NCBI RefSeq assembly: GCF_017876405.1
Contig: NZ_JAGINW010000001.1
Location: 10,243,203 to 10,307,202 of the forward strand
DNA length: 64,000 bases
Source: Kibdelosporangium banguiense
GTDB taxonomy: Bacteria > Actinomycetota > Actinomycetes > Mycobacteriales > Pseudonocardiaceae
Direction: 5' to 3'
Positions 27,590 through 37,110 of the stretch are shown here, piece after piece. The position numbers and the translations under genes are program-made. The notes under the pieces are model-generated. The model was not told where the DNA came from. It saw only the letters and a list, made by a program, of their open reading frames with translations, and did no database searches. The stretch's first letter is position 1; each line of letters opens with the position of its first letter.

Positions 27590-28174
27590 ATGCTCCGGAA
27601 ATCAACGATCGGCTTCTGTTCCCTGACTGCGATCCTGTTCGCCGGCCTGCTTTCCGGCGCCACGGCCGGGGCCGAAACGCCCGGCCCGGCGGCGTCCCAG
27701 TCGGACAAGAGCTGGTGTGCGGCCAAGGGCGGCAAAGCGATCGACTACTCGCCCTGGGCCAACACCAACTACACCCCGGTGCGGCTGGGTGGCCGGTTCA
27801 CCATGTGCGATTTCACCGACAAGAAGGAACAAACCACGATCACGGTCTCCGCCGACTCTCTCGCGGCGGACGAGCCGACCTTGGCCGCGTTGGCCTACAC
27901 CTTCAAGCCGCAGAAGCCACCGTCGACGGGCGGCGAAAACCCCGCCGACGACTACTGCGTGAAGCTGGGTGGGGCGGTGCAGTTCGGCGCCAATCCGTCG
28001 GATGTCGGCGGCTGGGCACCGAGCAGCCAGAAGGAGCCGACGGAGTTCGCGGGAATGTGCGTGTTCGCCGACCGGTCCATGATCGACTCGTGGGGCTTGT
28101 TCTACCACTTGAACGGCGTCATCAGGGGCGCCGATCTGACCGGCAAGTGGAAGGCGACGATGCCTGTGCGCTGA
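27590..28174 (+). CDS. Secreted protein with two DUF333-like Cys repeats
   Basis: A 194-residue exported protein. AGGAGG lies 4 nt before the ATG. The signal peptide spans about residues 1-28 and ends at ATAGA. The mature part has two related units: WCAAKGGKAI...FTMCDF and YCVKLGGAVQF...AGMCVFADRSMIDSWGLFYH. The C-x3-GG ... C-x-F pattern followed by an aromatic stretch resembles DUF333, a small domain in secreted or lipoproteins. The first unit appears to have lost the tail after its second Cys. Function is unknown; a disulfide in each unit is expected. Confidence 0.75.
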   Translation: MLRKSTIGFCSLTAILFAGLLSGATAGAETPGPAASQSDKSWCAAKGGKAIDYSPWANTNYTPVRLGGRFTMCDFTDKKEQTTITVSADSLAADEPTLAALAYTFKPQKPPSTGGENPADDYCVKLGGAVQFGANPSDVGGWAPSSQKEPTEFAGMCVFADRSMIDSWGLFYHLNGVIRGADLTGKWKATMPVR

Positions 28175-28219
28175 TCGGTACCCCGGACGGATCACAGCAT
28201 CGCAGAGGTACAGGTGCGA

Positions 28220-28251
28220 CGTCCCGTTCGGCCTCCGGGTCGAACGGGACG
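28220..28251. terminator. Bidirectional stem-loop between convergent genes
   Basis: A perfect 11-bp stem (CGTCCCGTTCG at 28220-28230 with CGAACGGGACG at 28241-28251) closes a 10-nt loop. It lies in the 106-bp gap between the secreted Cys protein gene and the convergent GH3 gene and could stop transcription from both sides. Confidence 0.65.
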
Positions 28252-28280
28252 CTCGCGTTGAGACAGCCCATCTTGGGGCT

Positions 28281-30554
28281 TCAGCACAAAGGCTTGCTGT
28301 TGGCGGTCTCGATGAGATGCGCAAGTTCCTCATCCCCGAGCTGCGCCCCCATCGAGCCGAGACGACCCAGCGGAATCGAGGCCGTCATGCGCTGAATCGC
28401 CTCGGCATCCTCGAACAGCGACTCCGCCGAGTCGTCGTTCGTGCGGCCGTTGCGCGCCATCGCCTGCCTGAGCATCGGACCGGCGACGGGATGCGCCATC
28501 GCCTCGCCCATGGACGACGACGGCGACAACGGCACCATCGGATCGTCCCCTCGAACCTCGACGGTCGAGGAAAGACGAAGGTCTCGGCTGGATGCACCTA
28601 CCTCCACCCGGTACGGCCCACCCTCGACAACCCACCGTCCAACCCGGACGTCCCAATAGGCGAGGTCCTGTCGCAGCACCGGGAGTTCGATCCGACGCGT
28701 CTCGCCGGGAGCGAGCTCGACGGAGGCGAACGCCACTAGCTCTCGCTCCGGCCGTTGCATACGCGAGGCGACCGGCGCCGCGTAGGCCTGGACGACTTCG
28801 CGTCCGGACACGGCGCCGGTGTTGGAGAGCGCGATCGAGACGACCAGATCACCCGAATCGAGCGCACTGACATTCGCGTCGGCGTAGTGGAACGTGGTGT
28901 AGGAGAGCCCGTGACCAAAGGGATACGCCACCTCGATCAAGCGGGCGTCGTACCAGCGGTATCCGACGAACAATCCCTCACCGTAGCGAACCCGGCCGAA
29001 CTCGCCGGGGAAGTTGAGGAAGGCCGGGCTGTCCTGCACCCGCAAGGGGATGGTCTCCGCGAGGCGGCCCGACGGATTGACCTTTCCGAACAGTACATCT
29101 GCCGTCGCGGTCCCGCCGCCCTGGCCGAGCAACCACCCCTCCATCAGACCCGCCACGCGGTCCCGGAACGGGAGTGCGACGACGCCACCGTTCGACAGCA
29201 CCACCACCGTCCGCGGACTCGCGGCCGCGACCGCGTCGACGAGTTCGAGCTGCGCCCGTGGAAGATCCATGGTGGTCCGGTCGAAGCCTTCCGACTCGTC
29301 CCGCCCCGGAAGGCCGAGGAACAACACGACCACGTCCGAGTCCCTGGCCGCGGCGACCGCGGCGTTCCGCAGTTGCGCGGAGAAGGCGTCGTCTACGTCC
29401 TTGTCCAGGCTGTAGCCGGGCCTGAACACGACGTCCCGCGCGTACGAGCGGATCGCCTCCAGAGCTGTGTCCAACCGAGTGGGGCTGATCCGCGAGGAGC
29501 CCGCACCCTGGTACCGCGGGGTGCGCGCGAACTCACCGATGACAGCAAGCCGCGCACCGGAGGAGAGCGGCAACACGTCTCCCTCGTTGCGCAGGAGAAC
29601 AATCGATCGAGCCGCCACTTCCGTGGCCAGCGCATGGTGTTGCTCGAAGTCGACCGCCGTCGGATCCGTGCCCTCGTTCGCCGCACGCGACGCAAGAGCC
29701 GCGACACGTGCGGCGGAGCGGTCCACCACGTCCTCCGTGACCACACCGGCTTCGACCGCTCGCCGGACATCGGCGCCAGACCGTCCGCCGCTCGTGGGCA
29801 TTTCGAGGTCGAGACCCGCCAGCAAAGCCTTCACGCGATCGCCGACTGCGCCCCAGTCCGAGACCACGACGCCCGTGAAGCCCCACTCATCACGCAGGAC
29901 CGAGGTCAGCAACCACGGATCTTCGGAGGCGTACACACCGTTGATCCGGTTGTAGGAGCACATCACCGTCCACGGTGCGGCCTGCCGCACGACACGCTCG
30001 AACGCGCGAAGGTAGATCTCCCTCAGCGGCCGCTCGTCCACGTCACTGGAGGCGCGCATGCGGTCCTCCTCCTGGTTGTACGCCGCGAAGTGCTTCAACG
30101 ACGCCCCGACGCCGACCGACTGGATGCCTCGCACCCAGGCCGCACCCAGCTCGCCCGAGACCAGCGGATCCTCGGAGAAGTACTCGAAGTTCCGCCCGCA
30201 GAGCGGCGACCGCTTGATGTTGATGCCCGGACCGAGCACCACACCGACGTCCTGTGCGACCGCTTCCGCTCCGATCGCCGCGGCCACTCGTCGCACGAGC
30301 TCTGGATCGAACGTCGATCCCAGTGCCACAGCCGGAGGGAAACACGTCGCCGGCACGCTGGCCCCGATGCCGAGGTGGTCGCCCGGCCCGGCCTGCCGCC
30401 GAAGACCGTGCGGTCCGTCGGTCATCATGATCGCGGGGACCGCTCCCGCACTGGCCGTGTGCCAGAAATCGGCCCCACTGATCAGAGAGATCTTCTCGTC
30501 GAGGGCCAGCTGACTGATCAGCCGAGTCGCGTCGATGTGGTGGTCGGCGTTCAT
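28281..30554 (-). CDS. GH3 beta-glycosidase of locus 2
   Basis: A 757-residue enzyme without signal peptide. GH3 features: MMTDGPHGLR near the start (residues 43-52), SLKHFAAYN (about 152-160) and the nucleophile Asp233 in GVVVSDWGAV. A C-terminal FN3-like domain is followed by about 85 extra residues (from about 670), rich in Met and Glu, as seen in some bacterial beta-glucosidases. The ATG at 30554 was preferred over a TTG at 30572 because homology starts there. It follows the TetR gene by 51 nt and is probably in its operon. It likely acts on terminal beta-glucose or similar residues; exact sugar not determinable. Confidence 0.87.
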   Translation of the reverse strand: MNADHHIDATRLISQLALDEKISLISGADFWHTASAGAVPAIMMTDGPHGLRRQAGPGDHLGIGASVPATCFPPAVALGSTFDPELVRRVAAAIGAEAVAQDVGVVLGPGINIKRSPLCGRNFEYFSEDPLVSGELGAAWVRGIQSVGVGASLKHFAAYNQEEDRMRASSDVDERPLREIYLRAFERVVRQAAPWTVMCSYNRINGVYASEDPWLLTSVLRDEWGFTGVVVSDWGAVGDRVKALLAGLDLEMPTSGGRSGADVRRAVEAGVVTEDVVDRSAARVAALASRAANEGTDPTAVDFEQHHALATEVAARSIVLLRNEGDVLPLSSGARLAVIGEFARTPRYQGAGSSRISPTRLDTALEAIRSYARDVVFRPGYSLDKDVDDAFSAQLRNAAVAAARDSDVVVLFLGLPGRDESEGFDRTTMDLPRAQLELVDAVAAASPRTVVVLSNGGVVALPFRDRVAGLMEGWLLGQGGGTATADVLFGKVNPSGRLAETIPLRVQDSPAFLNFPGEFGRVRYGEGLFVGYRWYDARLIEVAYPFGHGLSYTTFHYADANVSALDSGDLVVSIALSNTGAVSGREVVQAYAAPVASRMQRPERELVAFASVELAPGETRRIELPVLRQDLAYWDVRVGRWVVEGGPYRVEVGASSRDLRLSSTVEVRGDDPMVPLSPSSSMGEAMAHPVAGPMLRQAMARNGRTNDDSAESLFEDAEAIQRMTASIPLGRLGSMGAQLGDEELAHLIETANSKPLC

Positions 30555-30605
30555 GGGTCGTTGACGCTCCAAAAGGGAGGGTGAGAACGCGGATCAGGGT
30601 GTGAA

Positions 30606-31220
30606 TCAGCTGGTTACGTCCTGGGAGACCGCGGCGGGGGCCACCATGTCCAGGAAGCCTCGCAGCAGTTTCTGCACGGCGACGGCATCGTTGTCATAGA
30701 GCCACTGGAGCTGCAGACCGTCCCACAGGGCGATGAGCATCGAGGCCAGTTCGTCCGGTTCCAGCGAAAAGCGCAGCTCGCCGTGCTGCTTCAGCTCGGC
30801 GAACGCTCCCGCCAGATACTCGCGGAAGTCCATGTACCGCTTGGTGTAGTGCTCGTGCGCGGGGTGCTCGGTCGAGGTCGCCTCCGCGGACAGGGTGGAG
30901 TGCAGTTCCACCAGCCCAGGGCGGGTCATGTTGTCGTTGGCGATTGCGAGCATCCCGGCCAGGGCCTCGCCCCGACTGCGCGGCGCGAGCTGTTCGCTCT
31001 CCGACTCACGCGCCGCCAGCACACTCAGGAGCAACTCCTCCTTGTTGGGGAAGTGATGCACGATGGCGCGGTCGGTGAGACCAACGCGCCGCGCGATCTC
31101 CTTCATCGTGGTCGCCCGATACCCCGCCTCCGCGAACACGGCCATGGCCGCTTCGATGATCTCCTGGCGCACACGAGCAGTCCTCGCGTACGGCCCCCGG
31201 CTCCCGGTGCGTGGCGTCAT
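30606..31220 (-). CDS. TetR-family transcriptional regulator
   Basis: A 204-residue regulator. The N-terminal HTH is TTMKEIARRVGLTDRAIVHH followed by FPNKEELL, the classic TetR pattern. The C-terminal ligand domain is all-helical. The ATG at 31220 sits just before the HTH domain. The gene is divergent from the MFS transporter gene and upstream of GH3. The region between contains repeated GCGAAA dyads, its probable operators. Confidence 0.88.
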   Translation of the reverse strand: MTPRTGSRGPYARTARVRQEIIEAAMAVFAEAGYRATTMKEIARRVGLTDRAIVHHFPNKEELLLSVLAARESESEQLAPRSRGEALAGMLAIANDNMTRPGLVELHSTLSAEATSTEHPAHEHYTKRYMDFREYLAGAFAELKQHGELRFSLEPDELASMLIALWDGLQLQWLYDNDAVAVQKLLRGFLDMVAPAAVSQDVTS

Positions 31221-31318
31221 TGCCTGATCCGTCCTTCCGGCCGTGTACGTGCTCACCCGGAGACACCATGCCAGGCGGGCCACCCCGGCAGATCCCCTTG
31301 CACAGCAACGTACCACCA

Positions 31319-31374
31319 ACTTTTCGCAGAAGCGAAAGATTCAGGCGAAAAGTCTGTCGGGGCGAGAAATTCGC
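31319..31374. promoter_or_regulatory. Cluster of TTTCGC/GCGAAA dyads, likely TetR operator
   Basis: ACTTTTCGC (31319-31327) pairs with GCGAAAAGT (31345-31353). TTTCGC-AGAA-GCGAAA forms a tight dyad ending at 31337. GCGA-GAAAT-TCGC at 31362-31374 adds a third element. All lie 100-155 bp downstream of the TetR start (upstream on its strand) and 67-122 bp before the MFS start. The repeated, symmetric motif fits autoregulation plus control of the sugar operon. Protein binding is inferred. Confidence 0.6.
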
Positions 31375-31440
31375 TGCTACGGTCTCACTCCACGCGAGCT
31401 CGCTCCACGTCACATCCGTTGTCGGGTCAAGGAGGACTCT

Positions 31441-32778
31441 GTGTCGGATGCAACGAAGCCAGCACCACCTGTTCAGCCACCCACCAAGACGGAGCCGGTC
31501 GAGGGCGTAGCACCGCAGACCGGCGTCATGGCGACACCGAAGGTGCTCACGAGGGTAGGCCCGATGTTCGTCATCGGCCTGGTCTTCGCCACGTTCGGCG
31601 TCATGTTGGCGCTGATCCTGCCCAGCGCGTTCTCGTTGTCACTGGCGATCGAACGGATCGCCCCCGGCCGTGAGGAGATCCTCGGCTGGCTCAGCGCCGC
31701 CGGGTCGATCGCGGCACTGGTGACGGGGCCGCTGGTCGGGGTACTCAGCGATCGGACGCGATCACGCCTTGGCCGCCGTCGGCCCTTCATGCTCGGCGGT
31801 CTCGCGGTCGGCCTTCTCGGTCTGGTCGTCCTCGGCCTGGCGAGCTCCGTCGCGCTTCTGCACGTCGGATGGATCCTCACTCAGCTGGGCTGGGGTACCG
31901 CCACCGCATCGCTTCTCAACGTGCAAGCCGACCGTCTGCCGGCAGAGCAACGTGGCCGGGTCGCCGGGCTCACCGGCTTCGCCACAATGGTCGCCCCCAC
32001 CGTGGGCGTGGCGCTCGCCTCCGGAATCGCGTCCAACCTGCTACTGCTGTTCGTGCTGCCGGGCGTCGTCGGAGGCATCCTCCTGCTGTTGTTCGCCATC
32101 TTCTACAAGGACGCGGACTCCCGTGGCCTCACTTTCGAGCGGCTCACGTTCGCACAGCTGGGAGCGAAGTACGTGTTCGATCCCCGCAAGCACCCTCCGT
32201 ACGCGTGGAACTGGCTCGGCCGGCTCATGTTCTTCCTCGGCATCAGCTCGACGACAACGTTCACCACGTTCTTCTTCGCGCAGCGGCTGGACATCCCGTT
32301 GTCCCAGTTGGCCTCCGAGCTTGCTTTCGTGTCGCTGATCGGCATCATCGGAATCACGGCCGGCGCGATCGGTGGCGGGTTCCTTTCCGACAGGCTTGGC
32401 CGGCGCCGCGTCTTCATCGTGGTCGGCGCGGTCGGCTTCGCCATCGGCTCGGTGATCACCGCGCTCGCGCCGGACCTCCTGATGCTGATTGCCGGGTCCC
32501 TGGTCATGAACCTCGCGATCGGTGTCTTCACCTCCGTGGACCAGGCGATCGTGCTGGACATCCTGCCCGAGCGCGACACGGACGCCGGCCGGTACATGGC
32601 GCTGATGGGTCTCTCGCAGGGCATCCCGAACATCGTCGCCCCGCTCATCGCAGGTGTGCTGATCACGATCGGCACGGCCGGGGAGGGCAAGAACTACGCG
32701 ATCCTGTACTGGTTGGCCGGCGTGTTCGTCCTGGCCGGAGCGCTGATCATCTACTTGCGGGTCAAGACGGTCCGGTAG
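31441..32778 (+). CDS. MFS sugar transporter
   Basis: A 445-residue membrane protein with about 12 hydrophobic spans. The GTG start at 31441 follows AAGGAGG at 5 nt. Two MFS signature loops appear: SDRTRSRLGRRRPFMLGG (between spans 2 and 3) and SDRLGRRRVFIVVG (between spans 8 and 9). The N-terminal 40 residues are polar and cytoplasmic. It begins the rightward operon with four hydrolases, so it most likely imports the glycoside or oligosaccharide that they cut. Confidence 0.88.
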   Translation: MSDATKPAPPVQPPTKTEPVEGVAPQTGVMATPKVLTRVGPMFVIGLVFATFGVMLALILPSAFSLSLAIERIAPGREEILGWLSAAGSIAALVTGPLVGVLSDRTRSRLGRRRPFMLGGLAVGLLGLVVLGLASSVALLHVGWILTQLGWGTATASLLNVQADRLPAEQRGRVAGLTGFATMVAPTVGVALASGIASNLLLLFVLPGVVGGILLLLFAIFYKDADSRGLTFERLTFAQLGAKYVFDPRKHPPYAWNWLGRLMFFLGISSTTTFTTFFFAQRLDIPLSQLASELAFVSLIGIIGITAGAIGGGFLSDRLGRRRVFIVVGAVGFAIGSVITALAPDLLMLIAGSLVMNLAIGVFTSVDQAIVLDILPERDTDAGRYMALMGLSQGIPNIVAPLIAGVLITIGTAGEGKNYAILYWLAGVFVLAGALIIYLRVKTVR

Positions 32779-32835
32779 TTCACCGTCCAAACAGGAATCT
32801 CCGCGGCGGCTTCCCCATCGACCAGAACGGCAGAC

Positions 32836-34584
32836 ATGAACCGCGTCATCTGCAACCCGCTGGACCTGGCCTACCGGTATCAGGACATCCGCCCCATGCG
32901 GGACCCGCGCACGGTGCACCGCGAAGCAGCGGACCCGTCCGTTGTCCTGTACGCCGGGCGCTACTACATGTTCGCGTCGATGGCGCGCGGTTTCTGGCAC
33001 TCGCTGGACCTGGTCACCTGGGAGTACCAGCCCACGGAGAAGCTGCCACCTCTGGGCTACGCCCCGGACGCACGGGAGATCAACGGCGCCCTCTACCTTT
33101 CCGCATCCCGACGCGGCGTCGTCTGTCCGTTCTTCCGCTCCACCAACCCGCTCGCGGACGACTTCGAAGAGGTCACGCCGGGCACGTTCGACTTCTGGGA
33201 CCCGCACCTGTTCCAGGACAAGGACGGCACCACCTACTTCTACTGGGGATGCGACAACAGAACCCCCATCCGCGGCACCGAGATCGACCCGGTGACCTTC
33301 GAACGCGTCGGGGAAACGGCCGACCTGTTCGGGTCCGACATCGCCGCACACGGATGGGAGCGGTCCGGCGAAAACCACGTGCTGCAACCACCTCGCACCG
33401 AACGCGAGAAACTCATCCGTCAGTACATCGGCACCGACCCGTTCATCGAAGGCGCCTGGATGAACCGGCACGGCGACACGTACTACCTGCAATACGCGGC
33501 GCCGGCCACCGAACTGAACACCTACGCCGACGGCTACTACACCGCCGAATCACCGCTCGGCCCCTTCACGTACTCACCGAACAGCCCGTTCTCCTACAAG
33601 CCTGGCGGTTTCATCACCGGTGCCGGTCACGGAAGCACCTTCCAGGATCGGCACGGCAACTGGTGGCATGCCTCCACGATGCGAATCTCGGTCAACCACA
33701 ACTTCGAACGCCGGATCGGTCTGTTCCCGGCCGGCTTCGACGAGGACGGTGTGCTGTTCTGCAACCAGAACTTCGCCGACTACCCGACGAGCGTGCCCGA
33801 TCGCGCCTTCGACCCCTGGAAGGAGGCCGCACCCCAGTGGATGCTGGTCTCCTATCGGGCACACGCGACCTCTTCCTCCTCTGTGGACGGACATAGCGCC
33901 GGCCTGGCCGTCGACGAGGACGTGCGCACCTGGTGGGCCGCCGGCACGAACGCACCCGGCGAATGGCTGCAGATCGACCTCGGCGCACCCAAGACCGTGC
34001 ACGCCATCCAGGTCAACCTGGCCGACCACCACCTCGCCGACCGAGCGGCAGCGGACGCGGACGCGGTACAGCTGGAATGGGAAGTGCGCGGCATCTTCCG
34101 CGAGAACGAACCTGCCGAACTGCTGGTGGAAGCGTCCACCGACGGACACACCTGGACCACGGTGCACGACGGGCGGGACACCGGCCGCGACACGCCCCAC
34201 CTCTTCGTCACCCTGGACAGGCCGTTGAGCCTCCGCCATGTCCGTGTCACGGTGGGCCGGCTCCCGTTCGGAGGCCAGTTCGCCGTCAGCGGCCTTCGCG
34301 TGTTCGGCCGGGGCACCGGGTCCGCACCCGGTGTCACGGCGCCCCACGCAACGCGTGTCGACGAACGCACCGCCCACATCGAATGGGAACCGGTCCCCGG
34401 CGTTCAGGGTTACAACGTCCGCTTCGGACTGACGCGGGACAAGCTCTACCACAGCTGGTTGCTCTACGAGCAGACCGATCTCGATCTTCGCGCCCTCAAC
34501 GCCGGCACCGACTGCTGGATAGCTGTCGACGCCTTCAACGAAAACGGCGTCACGGCCGGCACCCCGACGCTCGCCGCCCGCTGA
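32836..34584 (+). CDS. GH43-type glycosidase with discoidin-like and FN3-like domains
   Basis: A 582-residue protein with no signal peptide. The propeller domain covers about residues 1-345 with a GH43-like triad: Asp33 in AADPSVVLYAG (base), Asp122 in FDFWDPHLF (modulator) and Glu205 in DPFIEGAWM (acid). Residues about 350-500 form a discoidin/F5-8C-like carbohydrate-binding module (WWAAGTNAPGEWLQIDLG). The last 75 residues look like FN3. A carbohydrate-binding module in a cytoplasmic enzyme is a little unusual. The RBS before the ATG is weak. It follows the transporter by 57 nt. Confidence 0.8.
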   Translation: MNRVICNPLDLAYRYQDIRPMRDPRTVHREAADPSVVLYAGRYYMFASMARGFWHSLDLVTWEYQPTEKLPPLGYAPDAREINGALYLSASRRGVVCPFFRSTNPLADDFEEVTPGTFDFWDPHLFQDKDGTTYFYWGCDNRTPIRGTEIDPVTFERVGETADLFGSDIAAHGWERSGENHVLQPPRTEREKLIRQYIGTDPFIEGAWMNRHGDTYYLQYAAPATELNTYADGYYTAESPLGPFTYSPNSPFSYKPGGFITGAGHGSTFQDRHGNWWHASTMRISVNHNFERRIGLFPAGFDEDGVLFCNQNFADYPTSVPDRAFDPWKEAAPQWMLVSYRAHATSSSSVDGHSAGLAVDEDVRTWWAAGTNAPGEWLQIDLGAPKTVHAIQVNLADHHLADRAAADADAVQLEWEVRGIFRENEPAELLVEASTDGHTWTTVHDGRDTGRDTPHLFVTLDRPLSLRHVRVTVGRLPFGGQFAVSGLRVFGRGTGSAPGVTAPHATRVDERTAHIEWEPVPGVQGYNVRFGLTRDKLYHSWLLYEQTDLDLRALNAGTDCWIAVDAFNENGVTAGTPTLAAR

Positions 34585-34626
34585 CCATTCCGGCGGCACA
34601 CTTCCAGATCGAGGAGAACCAAACCG

Positions 34627-37110
34627 TTGATCGACACGGACTTCACCCGAGGATGGACCGCCGGACCGAAGCGTGGCCTGTGGGACACGCTCGCCGGCGA
34701 AGCCGCTCCCCTGCACCCGGTCGACCTGCCCCACGACTTCATGCCCCAACTCGGCCGATCCGCGGACGCGGTCGCCGGAGCCCACTCGGGATACTTCCAC
34801 GGCGGCACGGTCGAGTACCACAAGAGCCTCTTCGTGCCTGACACCTACCGGGACAAGAAGCTCATCATCGAGTTCGGCGGTGTCTACCGAGACGCGATGG
34901 TCTTCGTCAACAACGTCCTCGCGGCGCAGCGACCCAACGGATACTCGCGGTTCTTCGTCGACCTCGATGCCTACGTCACGCACGGCGCGGAGAACTCCAT
35001 CCGTGTCGAAGCCCGAGGACACCAGGATTCCCGCTGGTACACGGGAATGGGCATGCACCGCGATGTGAAGCTCCACGTCCTCGAGGTCGTGCACCTCGCG
35101 CCCACCGCGGTGCGCGTCAGCACATCGGACATCGACGACGAGCGCGCCATCGTGTCCGTCGCGACCACTGTCAGCAACGCCGGCCGGCATACCGTGACCG
35201 CACTGGTCAGAACCGACCTCCAGAACCCGGACGGCGAGATCGTGGCCTCCGACCTCTGCCCCGTCACGGTCCTTCCCGGATCGACCGCCACCACGCGGCA
35301 GCGCCTGTACGTCGAGCGTCCGCGCCTGTGGTCACCGGACTTCCCGGCGCTCTACCGAGCGTCGAGCAGGCTTTCCGTGAACGGTCTTCCCGACCAGAGC
35401 ACAGAAACCACGTTCGGCATCCGGTCCCTGCAACTCGACGCCCGCAGGGGACTGCGCATCAACGGCCGCACCACCAAGTTGCGCGGCGCCTGCATCCACC
35501 ACGACAACGGCATCCTCGGTGCCCGAGCGCTCCCCGAAGCAGAGGAACGCCGCGTCAGGATTCTGAAGAACGCGGGATTCAACGCCATCCGCAGCGCGCA
35601 CAACCCCATGAGCGAGGCCATGCTCGACGCCTGCGACCGCCTCGGCATGCTGGTGATGGACGAGGCCTTCGACGTGTGGACGGAAGCCAAGTCGTCGTTC
35701 GACTACTCACTCGCGTTCCCGGAGTGGTGGGAACGCGACATCGAAGCGATGGTCGAGAAGGACTACAACCATCCGTCCGTCATCTTCTACAGCATCGGCA
35801 ACGAGATCCCCGACACCGGAACCGCCATCGGCTCTCATCTCGGTCGTCTGCTCGCCGAGAAGGTCCGCTCCCTCGACAGCAGCCGGTTCGTGACGAACGC
35901 CGTCAACGGACTGGCGTCTATCCTGCGCGAACTGCCGTCGCTCACACGGGACAGCGCCACTGCGGCGTCTCAGCCCGCTCCGGGGCTCAACGACGCGATG
36001 GGCGGAATGGCCGACACGATGTCGCGCATAGACCCCCTCATCACCGCACGGATCGAGGAGAGCCTCTCCGCCGTCGACGCCGCCGGGCTGAACTACGGCG
36101 AGAGCCGGTACCTCACCGACCTCGAACAGCATCCGAACCGAGTGTTCGTCGGAACCGAGACCTACTCGAACAGCATCGCCGCCAACTGGTCGCTGGTGTC
36201 CGAGAACGACTACGTGATCGGAGACTTCACCTGGACCGGGTGGGACTATCTCGGCGAAGCAGGCATCGGGCGCGTGTCCTACACGGAGGACTGCGCCAGG
36301 GCGGGCTGGCTTCCCGTCGCAGGGCCATATCCCTATCTGGCCGCGTGGTGCGGAGACATCGACATCACGGGCCACCGCCGACCTGCGTCGTACTACCGCG
36401 AGATCGTCTACGGACTGCGGGACGAGCCCTACCTCGCCGTCCGACGTCCGGCAGGGAAAGGTCTCATTCCAGGTTCGACGCCATGGTCCTGGACGGACAG
36501 CGTGGCCTCGTGGACATGGGATCTCGAACAGTCCACTCCCGTGGACGTCGAGATCTACAGCGCCGCACCCGAAGTCGAACTGCTGCTCAACGACCGCTCA
36601 CTCGGGCGCCGTCCCACCGGCCCCGCGCACGACTACCGCACCACTTATGAAGTCCCGTACGAGCCCGGCACGCTGACCGCGGTGGCGTTCGACGGGGATC
36701 GTGAAGTAGCCCGCTGGTCCCTGCGCTCAGCGGTGTCCGAGGACATCCGGCTGCAGCTGACCGTGGAAGGAAACCAGCACGACGTCCAACCGGGAAGCCT
36801 GCTCTTCATCCAGGTAGCGACCACCGACGTCGACGGGACGACCATTGGCAACGCGGATCGCGAAGTGACGCTCACCGTGACCGGCCCCGCTTCGCTCGTG
36901 GCGTTCGGCAGCGCCGCACCAGCAACCGAGGAGGGCTACGACTCCGACCGGCACTCCACCTTCGAGGGGCGAGCCCTGGCCATCATCCGTGTGATGGGCT
37001 CCGAGCCGATCGAGGTCGCCGCCACCTCCCCCGAACTCGCCGCCGCGGCAGTGACCATCACGAGCGCAGGCAGCCTTCTACAGCAAGGAGAAAACACCGA
37101 TGACATCTGA
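34627..37110 (+). CDS. GH2 beta-galactosidase/beta-glycosidase
   Basis: An 827-residue enzyme with GH2 layout: an N-terminal jelly-roll sugar-binding domain (about 1-165), an Ig-like domain (165-270), a TIM barrel (270-590) and C-terminal beta domains. Acid/base Glu393 sits in YSIGNEIPD and nucleophile Glu511 in FVGTETYSN, with RSAHNPMSEAMLDACDRLGM before them. There is no signal peptide. A TTG start at 34627 is supported by GAGGAG about 10 nt upstream. It overlaps the next gene by 11 nt, so the two are coupled. Likely substrates are beta-galactosides or related glycans; specificity is inference. Confidence 0.87.
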   Translation: MIDTDFTRGWTAGPKRGLWDTLAGEAAPLHPVDLPHDFMPQLGRSADAVAGAHSGYFHGGTVEYHKSLFVPDTYRDKKLIIEFGGVYRDAMVFVNNVLAAQRPNGYSRFFVDLDAYVTHGAENSIRVEARGHQDSRWYTGMGMHRDVKLHVLEVVHLAPTAVRVSTSDIDDERAIVSVATTVSNAGRHTVTALVRTDLQNPDGEIVASDLCPVTVLPGSTATTRQRLYVERPRLWSPDFPALYRASSRLSVNGLPDQSTETTFGIRSLQLDARRGLRINGRTTKLRGACIHHDNGILGARALPEAEERRVRILKNAGFNAIRSAHNPMSEAMLDACDRLGMLVMDEAFDVWTEAKSSFDYSLAFPEWWERDIEAMVEKDYNHPSVIFYSIGNEIPDTGTAIGSHLGRLLAEKVRSLDSSRFVTNAVNGLASILRELPSLTRDSATAASQPAPGLNDAMGGMADTMSRIDPLITARIEESLSAVDAAGLNYGESRYLTDLEQHPNRVFVGTETYSNSIAANWSLVSENDYVIGDFTWTGWDYLGEAGIGRVSYTEDCARAGWLPVAGPYPYLAAWCGDIDITGHRRPASYYREIVYGLRDEPYLAVRRPAGKGLIPGSTPWSWTDSVASWTWDLEQSTPVDVEIYSAAPEVELLLNDRSLGRRPTGPAHDYRTTYEVPYEPGTLTAVAFDGDREVARWSLRSAVSEDIRLQLTVEGNQHDVQPGSLLFIQVATTDVDGTTIGNADREVTLTVTGPASLVAFGSAAPATEEGYDSDRHSTFEGRALAIIRVMGSEPIEVAATSPELAAAAVTITSAGSLLQQGENTDDI

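Noticed and set aside
30555..30572. TTG start for the locus 2 GH3 gene
   Set aside because: No ribosome site precedes the TTG, and the GGAG overlapping it could serve the ATG at 30554 where family similarity begins.
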